A stretch of 64,000 nt of DNA from an uncultured Pelagibacteraceae bacterium (GTDB taxonomy: Bacteria > Pseudomonadota > Alphaproteobacteria > Pelagibacterales > Pelagibacteraceae): contig CACIMN010000002.1 in the NCBI GenBank assembly GCA_902587755.1, forward strand, positions 62,001 to 126,000, read 5' to 3'. Both the position numbers and the translations under genes were made by a program. Numbering within the stretch: position 1 is the stretch's first letter; each line of letters starts with the position of its first letter. Positions 9,233 through 18,339 of this stretch are shown one piece after another. Under the pieces are notes generated by a model. That model had not been told where the DNA came from. It saw only the letters and a program-made list of their open reading frames with translations, and made no database searches.

Positions 9233-10950
9233 TGGCTAAATTTAATAAAAAGAAACTTCCAAGCAGACACACATCATTAGGGGCAGATAGAGCCCCACAC
9301 AGATCGTTTTATTATGCCATGGGGGAAACCGAGAAAGATGTGGCAAAACCCTTTGTTGGTGTGGTTTCTACATGGAATGAGGCAGCTCCTTGTAATATTG
9401 CGCTAATGAGACAAGCTCAATCAGTTAAAAAGGGAGTTAGAGCAAATGGTGGAACTCCGAGGGAATTTTGTACAATTACTGTAACTGACGGTATTGCAAT
9501 GGGTCATGAGGGAATGAAATCTTCATTGATATCTAGGGAAGTAATCGCTGACTCTGCCGAACTTACGGTTAGAGGTCATTGTTATGATGCTTTAGTTGGT
9601 ATTGCTGGATGTGATAAATCTTTACCAGGTCTAATGATGTCTATGGTTAGATTGAATGTACCAAGTGTATTTATATATGGTGGTTCAATTCTTCCAGGAA
9701 GATACAAAGGTAAAGACGTAACAGTTGTAGATGTATTTGAGGCGGTTGGAAAACATTCAACAGGTCAAATGTCTGCTGCAGAACTTAGAAAATTAGAATT
9801 AGTTGCTTGTCCTACTGCAGGTGCTTGTGGAGGTCAATTTACTGCAAATACAATGGCATGTGTATCTGAAGCAATTGGATTAGCATTACCTTATTCAGCA
9901 GGAACACCAGCTCCATATGAAGAAAGAGATAAATACGCAAAAGCTAGTGGTAAAACAGTTATGAACCTTTTGAAAAAAGGAATTAAACCAAGAGATATTG
10001 TTACAAGAAAAGCTTTAGAAAACGCTGCAACAGTTGTTGCTGCAACTGGTGGATCAACAAATGCAGGACTACATTTACCTGCTATTGCAAATGAAGCAGG
10101 AATTAAATTTGATTTAATGGATGTTGCTAAAATTTTTAAAAGAACACCTTATCTTGCAGATTTAAAACCAGGTGGAAAATATGTTGCAAAAGATATGTGG
10201 TTAGCAGGTGGTGTTCCAATGTTATTAAAAACTTTATATGAAGGCGGATATATTCATGGTGACTGCATGACTGTTACTGGAAAAACTATGAAGGAAAATT
10301 TAAAAGGAATTAAATTTAATCCAAAACAAAAAGTAATGAGATCTTATAAAAATCCGTTATCACCAACAGGAGGTGTTGTTGGATTAAAAGGAAACTTAGC
10401 ACCGGAAGGAGCAATTGTTAAAGTTGCTGGACTTAAAAAATTACAATTTACCGGTAAAGCAAGATGCTTTGAAAATGAGGAAAGTGCAATGAAAGCTGTT
10501 CAAAGCAAAAAGTATAATGATGGTGATGTAATTATAATTAGATACGAAGGACCTGTTGGAGGTCCAGGTATGAGAGAAATGTTATCTACAACAAGTGCAA
10601 TCTACGGACAGGGAAAAGGAGAGAAAGTAGCCCTTATTACAGACGGTAGGTTCTCTGGAGCAACAAGAGGCTTTTGTGTGGGTCACGTGGGCCCTGAGGC
10701 CGCTCTAGGGGGTCCTATAGGCCTTTTACGAACTGGAGATATAATTGATATCGATGCCAAAAAAGGAACGATTAATGTAAGACTTTCTAAAAAAGAAATG
10801 GCAGCAAGAAAAAGAAAATGGAAAGCTAGAAAATCAGATTTTGGATCAGGTACGTTATGGAAATATGCACAAACAGTTGGACCAGCATATTTAGGTGCTC
10901 CAACACATCCGGGTAAGAAAAAAGAAGTTAAGGATTATTCAGAGATTTAA
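9232..10950 (+). CDS. ilvD: Dihydroxy-acid dehydratase
   Basis: Fe-S enzyme that dehydrates 2,3-dihydroxy-isovalerate and the corresponding methylvalerate to 2-oxo acids in valine, isoleucine and leucine synthesis. It has 572 residues, the normal length. Conserved motifs are [19 protein letters not shown] and [14 protein letters not shown], whose cysteines would hold the cluster, and the C-terminal [18 protein letters not shown]. It lies between valS and manC with one-base overlaps at both ends, so valine synthesis and valine charging genes are adjacent and probably co-transcribed. Confidence 0.97.
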   Translation: MAKFNKKKLPSRHTSLGADRAPHRSFYYAMGETEKDVAKPFVGVVSTWNEAAPCNIALMRQAQSVKKGVRANGGTPREFCTITVTDGIAMGHEGMKSSLISREVIADSAELTVRGHCYDALVGIAGCDKSLPGLMMSMVRLNVPSVFIYGGSILPGRYKGKDVTVVDVFEAVGKHSTGQMSAAELRKLELVACPTAGACGGQFTANTMACVSEAIGLALPYSAGTPAPYEERDKYAKASGKTVMNLLKKGIKPRDIVTRKALENAATVVAATGGSTNAGLHLPAIANEAGIKFDLMDVAKIFKRTPYLADLKPGGKYVAKDMWLAGGVPMLLKTLYEGGYIHGDCMTVTGKTMKENLKGIKFNPKQKVMRSYKNPLSPTGGVVGLKGNLAPEGAIVKVAGLKKLQFTGKARCFENEESAMKAVQSKKYNDGDVIIIRYEGPVGGPGMREMLSTTSAIYGQGKGEKVALITDGRFSGATRGFCVGHVGPEAALGGPIGLLRTGDIIDIDAKKGTINVRLSKKEMAARKRKWKARKSDFGSGTLWKYAQTVGPAYLGAPTHPGKKKEVKDYSEI

Positions 10951-12155
10951 TGAAAATTCGTCCAGTTATTTTATGTGGAGGTGCTGGAACTCGACTTTGG
11001 CCAAATTCTAAAAATCATCAAGCAAAACAGTTTATTGATTTTGGTAATTGGACTTTGCTTGGAAAAACACTTGAGAGAACAAAAGCATCAATTTACGACT
11101 CTCCAATCATTAGCACTAATAAGAAATACTTAAGCAAAGTAAAACAGCATTTAAGAAAAAACAAAATAAACAAATATAAAATTGTTGTAGAGCCAGCTAA
11201 AAGAAATACATCACCAGCTATATTAAGCACTGCTTTAATTAAAGATATTCCAGATAATCAGCCCTTAATGTTTTTTACAGCAGATCATTTAATTGAAAAG
11301 ATGAGTATTTTTAACAAGGCAATAAATAAAAATAAATCAAACCTTAATGAAGAAAATATATTTGTTTTTGGAATTAAACCTAAATCTCCAACTAGTGATT
11401 ATGGTTATTTTTTAACCAAAAAAATCAAAGGAAATATTAATAAAGTAACAAGATTTGTTGAAAAACCAAAAGAAGCTAAAGCAAAACAAATCATAAAGAA
11501 TAAAGGTTATTGGAATTCAGGAATGTTTTATCTTCGAAAAGACTCCATTATTAATAACTTTAAAAAATATCAGCCTAAAACTTATAGAAATTGTGTAAAT
11601 GCAGTTAATAAAGCAAAATATAAAGCTAATACATATTATCTAAACAAAGCTTCATTTATAAAAGCAACCGCCAAATCTTTTGATTATGCAATTTTAGAGA
11701 AAACCAAACAAATTAATGCTATCAAACTAGATATTCCTTGGTCAGATCTTGGTAGTTGGAAAGAAATTTTGAAGATGTATGACAAAAATAAAAATAAATA
11801 TATTAAGAAAACAAATGTGTATTACCGTCCATGGGGTAGGTATACCAATCTATTTGAGGGCAAAGAGTTTCTAATTAAAGAGTTATACGTAAAACCAAAA
11901 GGCATTTTAAGTTTACAAAAACACCATCATCGAGCTGAACATTGGTTAGTCACACAAGGAAATGCAAAAATAACTCTTAATAAAGATATTGTAATTAAAA
12001 AGGCAGGTGAAGATATATTCATTCCATTAGAAGCAATCCATAGAGTTCAAAATCCAGGAAAAAAACCTGTTAAAATTGTCGAAGCTCAAATCGGTTCAAT
12101 TTTAAAAGAAACTGACATTGTAAGATACCAAGACGTTTACGGTAGAGTAAAATAA
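10950..12155 (+). CDS. manC: Mannose-1-phosphate guanylyltransferase / mannose-6-phosphate isomerase
   Basis: Makes GDP-mannose from mannose-1-phosphate and GTP for surface polysaccharide or glycolipid synthesis. The nucleotidyltransferase domain opens with GGAGTRLWP (residues 10-18) and has RFVEKPKEAKA further on. The C-terminal cupin has KHHHRAEHWLVTQGNA and DIFIPLEAIHRVQNPG, as in type II phosphomannose isomerases (XanB/AlgA/ManC). At 401 residues it is shorter than the usual 460-480, mainly through compaction of the middle. No other GDP-sugar genes are nearby. Confidence 0.92.
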   Translation: MKIRPVILCGGAGTRLWPNSKNHQAKQFIDFGNWTLLGKTLERTKASIYDSPIISTNKKYLSKVKQHLRKNKINKYKIVVEPAKRNTSPAILSTALIKDIPDNQPLMFFTADHLIEKMSIFNKAINKNKSNLNEENIFVFGIKPKSPTSDYGYFLTKKIKGNINKVTRFVEKPKEAKAKQIIKNKGYWNSGMFYLRKDSIINNFKKYQPKTYRNCVNAVNKAKYKANTYYLNKASFIKATAKSFDYAILEKTKQINAIKLDIPWSDLGSWKEILKMYDKNKNKYIKKTNVYYRPWGRYTNLFEGKEFLIKELYVKPKGILSLQKHHHRAEHWLVTQGNAKITLNKDIVIKKAGEDIFIPLEAIHRVQNPGKKPVKIVEAQIGSILKETDIVRYQDVYGRVK

Positions 12156-12162
12156 ATAATTA

Positions 12163-13005
12163 ATGGACACCACAGTCTTTTTTGTAATTCTATTAGCAAC
12201 TATTATGCATGCCATTTGGAATGCGATGGTTAAACATCATCCAGATAAAGCGATTGCAGTTCTAGCTATTGTTTTAGGCCACATTCCTTTAGCTTTAATT
12301 TGTATTTTTTATTTTCCTTTACCTGGAAAAGAGTCGCTACCGTATATAATTGCAAGCGTATTAGCTCATCAAGGTTATCAATGGTATATGCTGAATTCTT
12401 ACAAGGTAGGTGACTACACTAATGTCTATCCAATATTCAGAGGCTTTGGTCCTTTATTGGCTACATTGATCTCCATAATTTTTCTTGGTGTAGTATTTAA
12501 AATACCTACCCTAGTTTCAATATTGTTAATCTGTGTAGGAATAATGTTTCTTGGATTATTTGGTTCAAAAAATCAAAATCAAATTGAAATAATTAAATAC
12601 TCACTGCTTACTGGATCATTTATAGGTCTTTATTCATTGATTGATGGATACGGAGCAAGAGTAAGTACATCAGCAATTTCCTATATTAGTTTTTCCTTTT
12701 TATTTAGTGCTTTAGTTTTTCCTATCATTTTAAAACTAAATAAACATGAGAATATTTTTTCAAAGGTTTTTAAATATGCAAAAATGATATTTTGGGCAGG
12801 AGGATCTATATCTTTTATTATTTACGTAATTGTTGTTTGGGGTTTCACAAAGGCTCCAATTCCTCTAGTTGCAGCTCTAAGAGAAACGAGTATTTTTTTC
12901 TCAATATTTATTGGCTATTTCTTCTTAAAAGAAACTATCAATCTTAAAAAAATTATATCGATTGTGCTTATAGTTATTGGGGTGATTGGGATTAAGCTAT
13001 TTTAA
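12163..13005 (+). CDS. EamA/DMT-superfamily transporter
   Basis: Inner-membrane protein of 280 residues with about ten predicted membrane spans arranged as two EamA-like halves. The first half has MHAIWNAMVKHHPDKA and YPIFRGFGPLLATLIS. The second half has VAALRETSIFFSIFIGYFFLKE, the usual DMT second-repeat signature. The substrate cannot be told from sequence. Candidates for the family include amino acids, nucleobases and other small metabolites. It starts seven bases after manC, so it is probably the last gene of the valS-ilvD-manC unit. Confidence 0.82.
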   Translation: MDTTVFFVILLATIMHAIWNAMVKHHPDKAIAVLAIVLGHIPLALICIFYFPLPGKESLPYIIASVLAHQGYQWYMLNSYKVGDYTNVYPIFRGFGPLLATLISIIFLGVVFKIPTLVSILLICVGIMFLGLFGSKNQNQIEIIKYSLLTGSFIGLYSLIDGYGARVSTSAISYISFSFLFSALVFPIILKLNKHENIFSKVFKYAKMIFWAGGSISFIIYVIVVWGFTKAPIPLVAALRETSIFFSIFIGYFFLKETINLKKIISIVLIVIGVIGIKLF

Positions 13006-13131
13006 ATATAGTTGAATAATTTAAGAATAATTATTGTATTCAAAAGCAACAGCATTTTAGGGGCAATGGTAAATTAACTTAATTGTAATATTAGATAAAT
13101 ATTTTTGTAATTAAACTTATCTAAAGTTTGC

Positions 13132-13233
13132 TAACAAAATTTATAGTTAAATAATAAATTATTCTTCTCGTATTTATTTTAAATTTTGTTAATTAACTAC
13201 TTTCTCTCTTTTCATGATTGAGAAGAGAGAAAG
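13132..13233 (+). other. Structured intergenic segment, possible non-coding RNA
   Basis: The 13006-13246 gap holds no gene but two strong inverted repeats. TAACAAAATTTA (13132-13143) pairs perfectly with TAAATTTTGTTA (13180-13191). A 15-bp hairpin spans 13200-13233: CTTTCTCTCTT pairs with AAGAGAGAAAG and the stem continues through one G-U pair to a TGAT loop. The G-U pair only forms in RNA from the plus strand. No T tract follows, so it does not look like a simple terminator. Confidence 0.3.
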
Positions 13234-13246
13234 ACGAATTCAGATA

Positions 13247-13456
13247 TTAATTATTTACAGATGCTGAGCTTTCACTAGCTTGTTTCTTAGCTATTTTTTT
13301 TGCTCTTTTTTCAGCAGCTTTTTTTTCTAAACTTGCAATTTTTATATTAATTTTAGATAATTTTTTTTCTTTTAAACTTATCTTATTTTTAAGTTTATCT
13401 ATTGATTTGATAAATTTCTTTTTTCTTTTTTCATTTTTCTTGAGTTTTTTACTCAT
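13247..13456 (-). CDS. Small lysine-rich hypothetical protein
   Basis: A 69-residue product dominated by Lys, Glu and Ala (MSKKLKKNEKRKKKFIK at the start, KKAAEKRAKKIAKKQ near the end), likely one long charged helix or coiled coil. I do not recognise a family. A strong GGGGG ribosome-binding site lies just upstream of the ATG on the minus strand (plus-strand CCCCC at 13463-13467), which supports real translation. The very basic character would suit nucleic-acid or ribosome binding, but that is a guess. Confidence 0.6.
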   Translation of the reverse strand: MSKKLKKNEKRKKKFIKSIDKLKNKISLKEKKLSKINIKIASLEKKAAEKRAKKIAKKQASESSASVNN

Positions 13457-13546
13457 GACAACCCCCTACAGTAAATTTAAAAAACAATCATATTTAAATT
13501 AAATATATAAGTAAAATAATTTTTTGTTAAATTATGTTATTTAAAA

Positions 13547-14431
13547 TTATAGTAAAAAATTTACTTTTTTATCTGAAAATTCAATATCAATCTGCTTATG
13601 ACATCCAAAATTGTCCCCATCAATCTGAACGGGAATTTCAAAATTATTACCATCAATATGAATATTTTTTGAGTAAGTAGTGATAACAGATTTGTTTTTC
13701 GATAAATCTCCATAAATAATAATTAAAATTATATAATATATTAGTTTTAATCTTGTTAAATCTTTGAACACGTAAGTTACCAATCTATCATCAAAAATAT
13801 CTGACTTATTTATCTTATGATGACCAGCATAATACCTTGTATTAGATGACAATATCCAATCAGCCTGATGTTTTTGACCGTCAAAGAAAACATTAAGTTT
13901 ATTATTATTCATAAATAAAAAATGTTGAAATCCTTTTAAACCAAAAATTATCTTTCCTAGTATTTTTTTTATACGCGTATCAATAGAGTGAACAATTTTA
14001 GCATCCCAACCAATACCAGCCATTAAAAAAAAATAATTTTCATTTATTTTTATAAGATTAGATTGTTTATAATTATTTGATGTTAAAACACTGCAAACAT
14101 CATTTACTTTTTTGGTTATAGATAACTCTGCTTGAAGTAAATTGGCAGTCCCAGCCGGTATATACCCAATTGCAAAATTTTCATTAAAATCAAAGTCATT
14201 TTTGATTAATTCATTGATAGCAAATGATACTGATCCATCACCACCAGCAACTATCAATCTATCATAATTTTTATTTTTAAATTCAAGAAATATTTTTTTT
14301 GCCTCTTCTTCAGATTTAGTTTTGAAAAAATCAACAGTATTATTGATCTTTAATTTTTCATAAATTTTATTTACTAATTTTACTTTTTTCCCTGATGATG
14401 AATTGAGATTATATATTAAACAATAATGCAT
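13547..14431 (-). CDS. Diacylglycerol/lipid kinase family protein
   Basis: Likely phosphorylates diacylglycerol or a related lipid with ATP at the membrane. The 294-residue protein has the DAGK catalytic motif VAGGDGSVSFAINEL (GGDGS at residues 63-67) and the second conserved block IGYIPAGTANLLQAEL of the YegS/DgkB-like family. It diverges from plcP-agt, with a Pho-box-like repeat between them pointing toward this gene. A role in returning PlcP-generated diacylglycerol to phosphatidate is plausible. Sphingosine-kinase-like specificities cannot be excluded. Confidence 0.85.
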   Translation of the reverse strand: MHYCLIYNLNSSSGKKVKLVNKIYEKLKINNTVDFFKTKSEEEAKKIFLEFKNKNYDRLIVAGGDGSVSFAINELIKNDFDFNENFAIGYIPAGTANLLQAELSITKKVNDVCSVLTSNNYKQSNLIKINENYFFLMAGIGWDAKIVHSIDTRIKKILGKIIFGLKGFQHFLFMNNNKLNVFFDGQKHQADWILSSNTRYYAGHHKINKSDIFDDRLVTYVFKDLTRLKLIYYIILIIIYGDLSKNKSVITTYSKNIHIDGNNFEIPVQIDGDNFGCHKQIDIEFSDKKVNFLL

Positions 14432-14498
14432 AATTTTTTCGTAATTAAATTTTAATAAATCCTTAACATTTCAATGAAATAAGAAATAGATGATTCGA

Positions 14499-14516
14499 GT
14501 TACAGTTGTGTTACAA
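14499..14516 (-). promoter_or_regulatory. Pho-box-like site between the lipid kinase gene and plcP
   Basis: The plus strand reads GTTACAGTTGTGTTACAA, so the minus strand holds two TGTAAC-containing heptamers 11 bp apart, the spacing of PhoB half-sites. Orientation and distance (68 bp before the kinase ATG, only 14 bp before the plcP ATG) suit activation of the kinase gene. plcP may be served by the same site only if its transcript is nearly leaderless. It resembles the site upstream of pstS at 18256-18273. Confidence 0.55.
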
Positions 14517-14530
14517 AAAAGGTTTTTTTA

Positions 14531-15337
14531 ATGGCCCCACTATTAAAATATAAGAGTATATTCATATCTGATGTACATCTTGGTACTAAAGGTTGTCAAG
14601 CAAACAAGCTTCTAGAATTTTTCAAAAATTCAAGATCTGAAAATCTTTATTTGGTTGGAGACATCATCGATGTTTGGGCTATGCAAAAGAGTTTCTATTG
14701 GCCTCAAGAGCACAATGATGTCATTCAAAAAATATTAAGAAAAGCAAGGCACGGAACAAAAGTATTTTACATTATTGGTAATCATGACGAGGTGTTTAGA
14801 AAATTTATCCCAATGCACTTGGGTGATATTAAAATTGTAAATAGAGTTATTCATGAAACACAGTTAGGAAAAAAATATCTAGTTGTTCATGGTGATGCTT
14901 GGGACGGAGTAATGAAACATGCAAAATGGCTATCTAAATTAGGAGCTATTGCATATGAATTATTACTTAAAATTAATATTATTATAAATTTCTTTAGAAA
15001 GTTGAGAGGTAAAGACTATTGGTCTTTGGCAAAATTTTTAAAATATAAGGTAAAAAATGCTGTCAAATATATAGGTGAATATGAAAACACACTTTCAAAA
15101 TATGCAAAAAGAAAAAAATTTGATGGAATAATCTGTGGTCACATCCATCACGCTGAAAATTTAAACCTTGATGGTGTGAATTATTTAAATTGTGGTGATT
15201 GGGTTGAGTCTTGTACAGCATTAACAGAAAAATATGATGGAACTTTTGAGATAATTTATTGGGATAAAAAAAGAAAAGAATATATTTCAGAAAATATTGA
15301 TAAAGACAAGTTCACTTCTTTCAAAAAAGCATCCTAA
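14531..15337 (+). CDS. plcP: PlcP-type phospholipase C (metallophosphoesterase)
   Basis: Predicted to hydrolyse phosphatidylcholine or phosphatidylethanolamine into diacylglycerol and a phospho-headgroup during phosphate starvation. The 268-residue protein has a binuclear metallophosphatase core: SDVHLG (13-18), GDIIDVW (43-49), GNHDE (83-87), HGD (120-122) and CGHIHHAE near residue 200. It belongs to the LpxH-like COG2908 group, often labelled UDP-2,3-diacylglucosamine hydrolase. The glycosyltransferase three bases downstream and the pho/pst genes after it make PlcP the better call. There is no signal peptide, so it acts at the cytoplasmic membrane face. Confidence 0.8.
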   Translation: MAPLLKYKSIFISDVHLGTKGCQANKLLEFFKNSRSENLYLVGDIIDVWAMQKSFYWPQEHNDVIQKILRKARHGTKVFYIIGNHDEVFRKFIPMHLGDIKIVNRVIHETQLGKKYLVVHGDAWDGVMKHAKWLSKLGAIAYELLLKINIIINFFRKLRGKDYWSLAKFLKYKVKNAVKYIGEYENTLSKYAKRKKFDGIICGHIHHAENLNLDGVNYLNCGDWVESCTALTEKYDGTFEIIYWDKKRKEYISENIDKDKFTSFKKAS

Positions 15338-15340
15338 AAA

Positions 15341-16348
15341 ATGAAAATATTAATAGTTACTGATGCTTATTACCCACAAGTTAATGGTGTAGTAAGAACT
15401 CTCCATCAAACAGGTGAAATACTTAAATCACAAGGTCACACTATTGAATATATTACACCTCAACAATTTCTGACTGTACCTATGCCTAAATATAATGAAA
15501 TTAGATTATCTTTGAATGTTTGGCCTCGTGTAAGTAATTTAATCAATTCAATTAAACCTGATGCAATACACATTGCAACAGAAGGGCCTCTTGGTTTTAT
15601 GGCAAGAAGACATTGTATTAAAAAAGGTTTAAAGTTTACAACGAGTTTTCATACAAGATTTGATAAATATATGAAACTTTATATGCCTATCATTCCAGCT
15701 AAATGGTCAGAGAAATTTTTATGCAATTTTCATAATAAAGCTGAAAGAATTTTAGTGACAACAGAATCTATGCGTGAGGAGCTAATTGCATTAGGTGTTG
15801 ATAATAATAAAATGGTTACATGGACTAGGGGAGGTAATCATGGTGCGTTTAAAAATCCCATTAAGAGAGACTTACCTTATAAAAGACCTATATGGATATA
15901 TGTTGGTAGGATTGCAGTTGAAAAAAATATTAAAGCATTTTTAGATCTCGATCTTGAAGGTACTAAAGTTATTATTGGAAAAGGTCCAGATTTGAACAAT
16001 TTGAAAAAAAAATTTCCAAATGATATTTTTTTAGGAGAAAAGACTAATGGAGAATTAGCATCTCATTTTGCATCATCAGACGTTTTTGTTTTTCCTAGTA
16101 AAACTGATACATTTGGTATTGTTGTTTTGGAATCATTAAATTGTGGTACACCAGTTGCAGCTTATCCAGTGCCAGGACCTAAAGATATATTAGGTGGAAC
16201 TAATATTGATACTTTAGATGATGATTTGAAGGCTTCTGCTTTAAAAGCTTTGAAGGTAAGTCGCCAAGATTGTCTTAATTTTGCAAAAAAATATTCATGG
16301 GAAGAAACAGCAAAAATATTTTTTGAAAATATTTCACCTAATTATTAA
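15341..16348 (+). CDS. agt: Agt-type diacylglycerol glycosyltransferase (GT4)
   Basis: Predicted to transfer glucose or glucuronic acid to diacylglycerol, giving phosphorus-free glycolipids that replace phospholipids. It is a 335-residue GT4 protein with an N-terminal acceptor domain starting YYPQVNGVVRTLHQTGEIL, and a donor domain with WIYVGRIAVEKN and FPSKTDTFGIVVLESLNCG, containing the E-x7-E-type motif. It follows plcP by three bases, matching the PlcP-Agt pair known from marine alphaproteobacteria, where SAR11 makes monoglucosyl- and glucuronosyl-diacylglycerol when phosphate-starved. Sugar specificity is not readable here. Confidence 0.8.
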   Translation: MKILIVTDAYYPQVNGVVRTLHQTGEILKSQGHTIEYITPQQFLTVPMPKYNEIRLSLNVWPRVSNLINSIKPDAIHIATEGPLGFMARRHCIKKGLKFTTSFHTRFDKYMKLYMPIIPAKWSEKFLCNFHNKAERILVTTESMREELIALGVDNNKMVTWTRGGNHGAFKNPIKRDLPYKRPIWIYVGRIAVEKNIKAFLDLDLEGTKVIIGKGPDLNNLKKKFPNDIFLGEKTNGELASHFASSDVFVFPSKTDTFGIVVLESLNCGTPVAAYPVPGPKDILGGTNIDTLDDDLKASALKALKVSRQDCLNFAKKYSWEETAKIFFENISPNY

Positions 16349-16382
16349 AGACAATATTCATTACATTTGTTAAAACATATCC

Positions 16383-17531
16383 ATGTTTTGGACAGAGTTG
16401 ATACTCATAGTTGTAATAATTATTTTATTATATTTTTTATTTAAAAAAAATATTAAGCCAGAAAATACAGCTCCAGTTGTAAATAAGACCAATAAAGATG
16501 ATTTAGGAAAGAGAGTAATTATTGAAGAATTAGAAGATCAATTTTTTGCTTTAGATAAATATAACTTAATCAAATATCTTAACAAAAGTGCAAAACAACG
16601 TTTTGGCGAAAACTTAATTGATAAAAATATTTCAAGTGTAATAAGAGATACAAAATTATTAGAAACAATTGATGAAGCTATTAAGGACCAAACCACAAAA
16701 AATGTTAATGTAGAAATCAATTTACCATCTTATCAGCTTTACAAAATTTACGTTATTCCTGGTCCTACTCATTTGTTTCCAGAAATAGACTCGGTTGTAT
16801 TATTTCTAAAAGATTTTACAGAAATAACAAAAGCACAAAAATTAAAAACTGATTTTGTTGCTAATGTGAGTCACGAATTAAGAACACCTTTAGTTTCAAT
16901 TAAAGGCTCTTTAGATACTATTCTTGGACCAGCTTCAAAAGACCAAGAGGGTCAAAAAAAATTTATGTCTATCATGTCTGATCAAGTATTGAGAATGGAA
17001 AACTTAATCAATGATTTATTGATTTTAAGCAGAATTGAGCTTGAAGAACACATTAAACCAAATAAAATCATTAATCTAAATGATATTTTTAAAAATATTA
17101 AAAGTAACTTTGAATTAATTCTTAAAAAAAAGAAAATTAATTTACATCTTGAACTTATTGAACCAACTTTAGTTTTTGGTGATAATGATAAATTGTTAAC
17201 TGTATTTTCAAATTTAATTGATAATTCAATTAAATATTCTCAAGGTGGAAAAAATATATATGTCAAAAGTCAAAATAGTGAAGGTAAATTAATTGGTAAA
17301 AATATTGTCATTAGTATTAAAGATGAAGGGATTGGAATACCTCAACAGTTAATTCCAAGAATAACTGAAAGATTTTTTAGAGTAGATACAGAAAAAAGTA
17401 AAAAAGTTGGTGGCACAGGTTTAGGTTTAGCTATCATGAAACATATTATATCTCAACACAGAGGTGATTACGAGATTCTTAGTAAACTTAATGAAGGTAC
17501 TGAAATTAAAATATATCTTCCAACAAAATAA
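16383..17531 (+). CDS. phoR: PhoR, phosphate-regulon sensor histidine kinase
   Basis: Membrane-bound kinase that phosphorylates PhoB when phosphate is scarce, under control of the Pst complex and PhoU. The 382 residues contain one N-terminal membrane span (about 1-21), a PAS-like region (about 55-140), HisKA with NVSHELRTPL (His164), and HATPase_c with NLIDNSIKYS, IKDEGIGIP and GGTGLGLAIMK. It has a single N-terminal span and no periplasmic sensor, as in PhoR. It follows agt by 34 bp and probably shares its transcript. Confidence 0.93.
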   Translation: MFWTELILIVVIIILLYFLFKKNIKPENTAPVVNKTNKDDLGKRVIIEELEDQFFALDKYNLIKYLNKSAKQRFGENLIDKNISSVIRDTKLLETIDEAIKDQTTKNVNVEINLPSYQLYKIYVIPGPTHLFPEIDSVVLFLKDFTEITKAQKLKTDFVANVSHELRTPLVSIKGSLDTILGPASKDQEGQKKFMSIMSDQVLRMENLINDLLILSRIELEEHIKPNKIINLNDIFKNIKSNFELILKKKKINLHLELIEPTLVFGDNDKLLTVFSNLIDNSIKYSQGGKNIYVKSQNSEGKLIGKNIVISIKDEGIGIPQQLIPRITERFFRVDTEKSKKVGGTGLGLAIMKHIISQHRGDYEILSKLNEGTEIKIYLPTK

Positions 17532-17625
17532 TTAATTTAAAAAGTTGTTTAAAATTAACTCTTATTCGATCAATATTTAACAAATCTTTTGTTGATTCGT
17601 ATCCTATTTTAATTAAATTTTTAAT

Positions 17626-18234
17626 ATGATTAAGGTATTGCATAGTATTTTAATTATCTTATTTGTTTTTATGTCGATGATTACTAAAAGTATATCATCG
17701 GATATATCTACAATTCTAAGGAATCAACAATTAACTGTATTCGATATTGGTGTTTTTAGATTACAAGAAGATTTAAAAAGCACTTATCCTGAAATTAAAA
17801 AACATAAAGATGTCCCATATGAAGATATTTACATGGATGTTCTTACTTCATATCGAAACAATTCAGTAGATCTAATTATTTCAATTCCCGTAAATGAAAA
17901 TTTAAAAAAAGAAAACTACATGTCAGATTCATTTAGATGTCGAAATATATTTAATTCTGTCAGAGATCATTTACTAAGAAATGAAAATATGAGTAATTAT
18001 AGATTTACTATGGCAACAAGTTATTTAACATCTATATTTTCAACTCCAAGTAGTTGGCCCAAATGGCGTTATGATCAAAGTGTTCTTGAGGAATTAGTTA
18101 ATCTCGTGAAATTGGAAGTTATTTTAAGGCCTACAACAGAACTTGCTTTTAAGGACAATGTTAATCCAGTTTCATGCAAAGGTGGTTTGGAAACCGAAAA
18201 AAATGAGATTATTATCTCAATGAAATACAACTAA
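17626..18234 (+). CDS. Exported protein of unknown function between phoR and pstS
   Basis: A 202-residue product with a clear N-terminal signal or anchor (hydrophobic VLHSILIILFVFMSMI, residues about 4-19). The remainder is soluble, with two cysteines (in SFRCRNIF and PVSCKGGL) that could form a disulfide. I do not recognise a family. It sits in a 94-bp to 105-bp spaced slot between phoR and pstS, so a periplasmic role in phosphate acquisition is possible but not shown. A short inverted repeat AACAAA-TCT-TTTGTT lies upstream at 17579-17593. Confidence 0.75.
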   Translation: MIKVLHSILIILFVFMSMITKSISSDISTILRNQQLTVFDIGVFRLQEDLKSTYPEIKKHKDVPYEDIYMDVLTSYRNNSVDLIISIPVNENLKKENYMSDSFRCRNIFNSVRDHLLRNENMSNYRFTMATSYLTSIFSTPSSWPKWRYDQSVLEELVNLVKLEVILRPTTELAFKDNVNPVSCKGGLETEKNEIIISMKYN

Positions 18235-18244
18235 AAAGTTACCT

Positions 18245-18273
18245 TTTTAACAAAACTGTAACAATTCTGTAAT
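18245..18273 (+). promoter_or_regulatory. Pho box upstream of pstS
   Basis: CTGTAACAATTCTGTAAT (18256-18273) contains two CTGTAAC/CTGTAAT heptamers exactly 11 bp apart, close to the CTGTCAT direct repeats bound by PhoB. A weaker third unit, TTTTAAC at 18245-18251, keeps the 11-bp phase. It lies 67 bp before the likely pstS ATG, a suitable distance for PhoB-dependent activation of the pst operon. Confidence 0.75.
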
Positions 18274-18339
18274 ATTAAAGATTCAATAAATTTATACGAG
18301 TCTGAAATCTTTTAATTAATAATGAAAGGATTAAAGATA

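Noticed and set aside
14531-15337. UDP-2,3-diacylglucosamine diphosphatase (LpxH) for the metallophosphoesterase
   Set aside because: The fold fits, but the adjacent GT4 gene and the pho/pst context favour PlcP. The LpxH label is kept only as an alternative.
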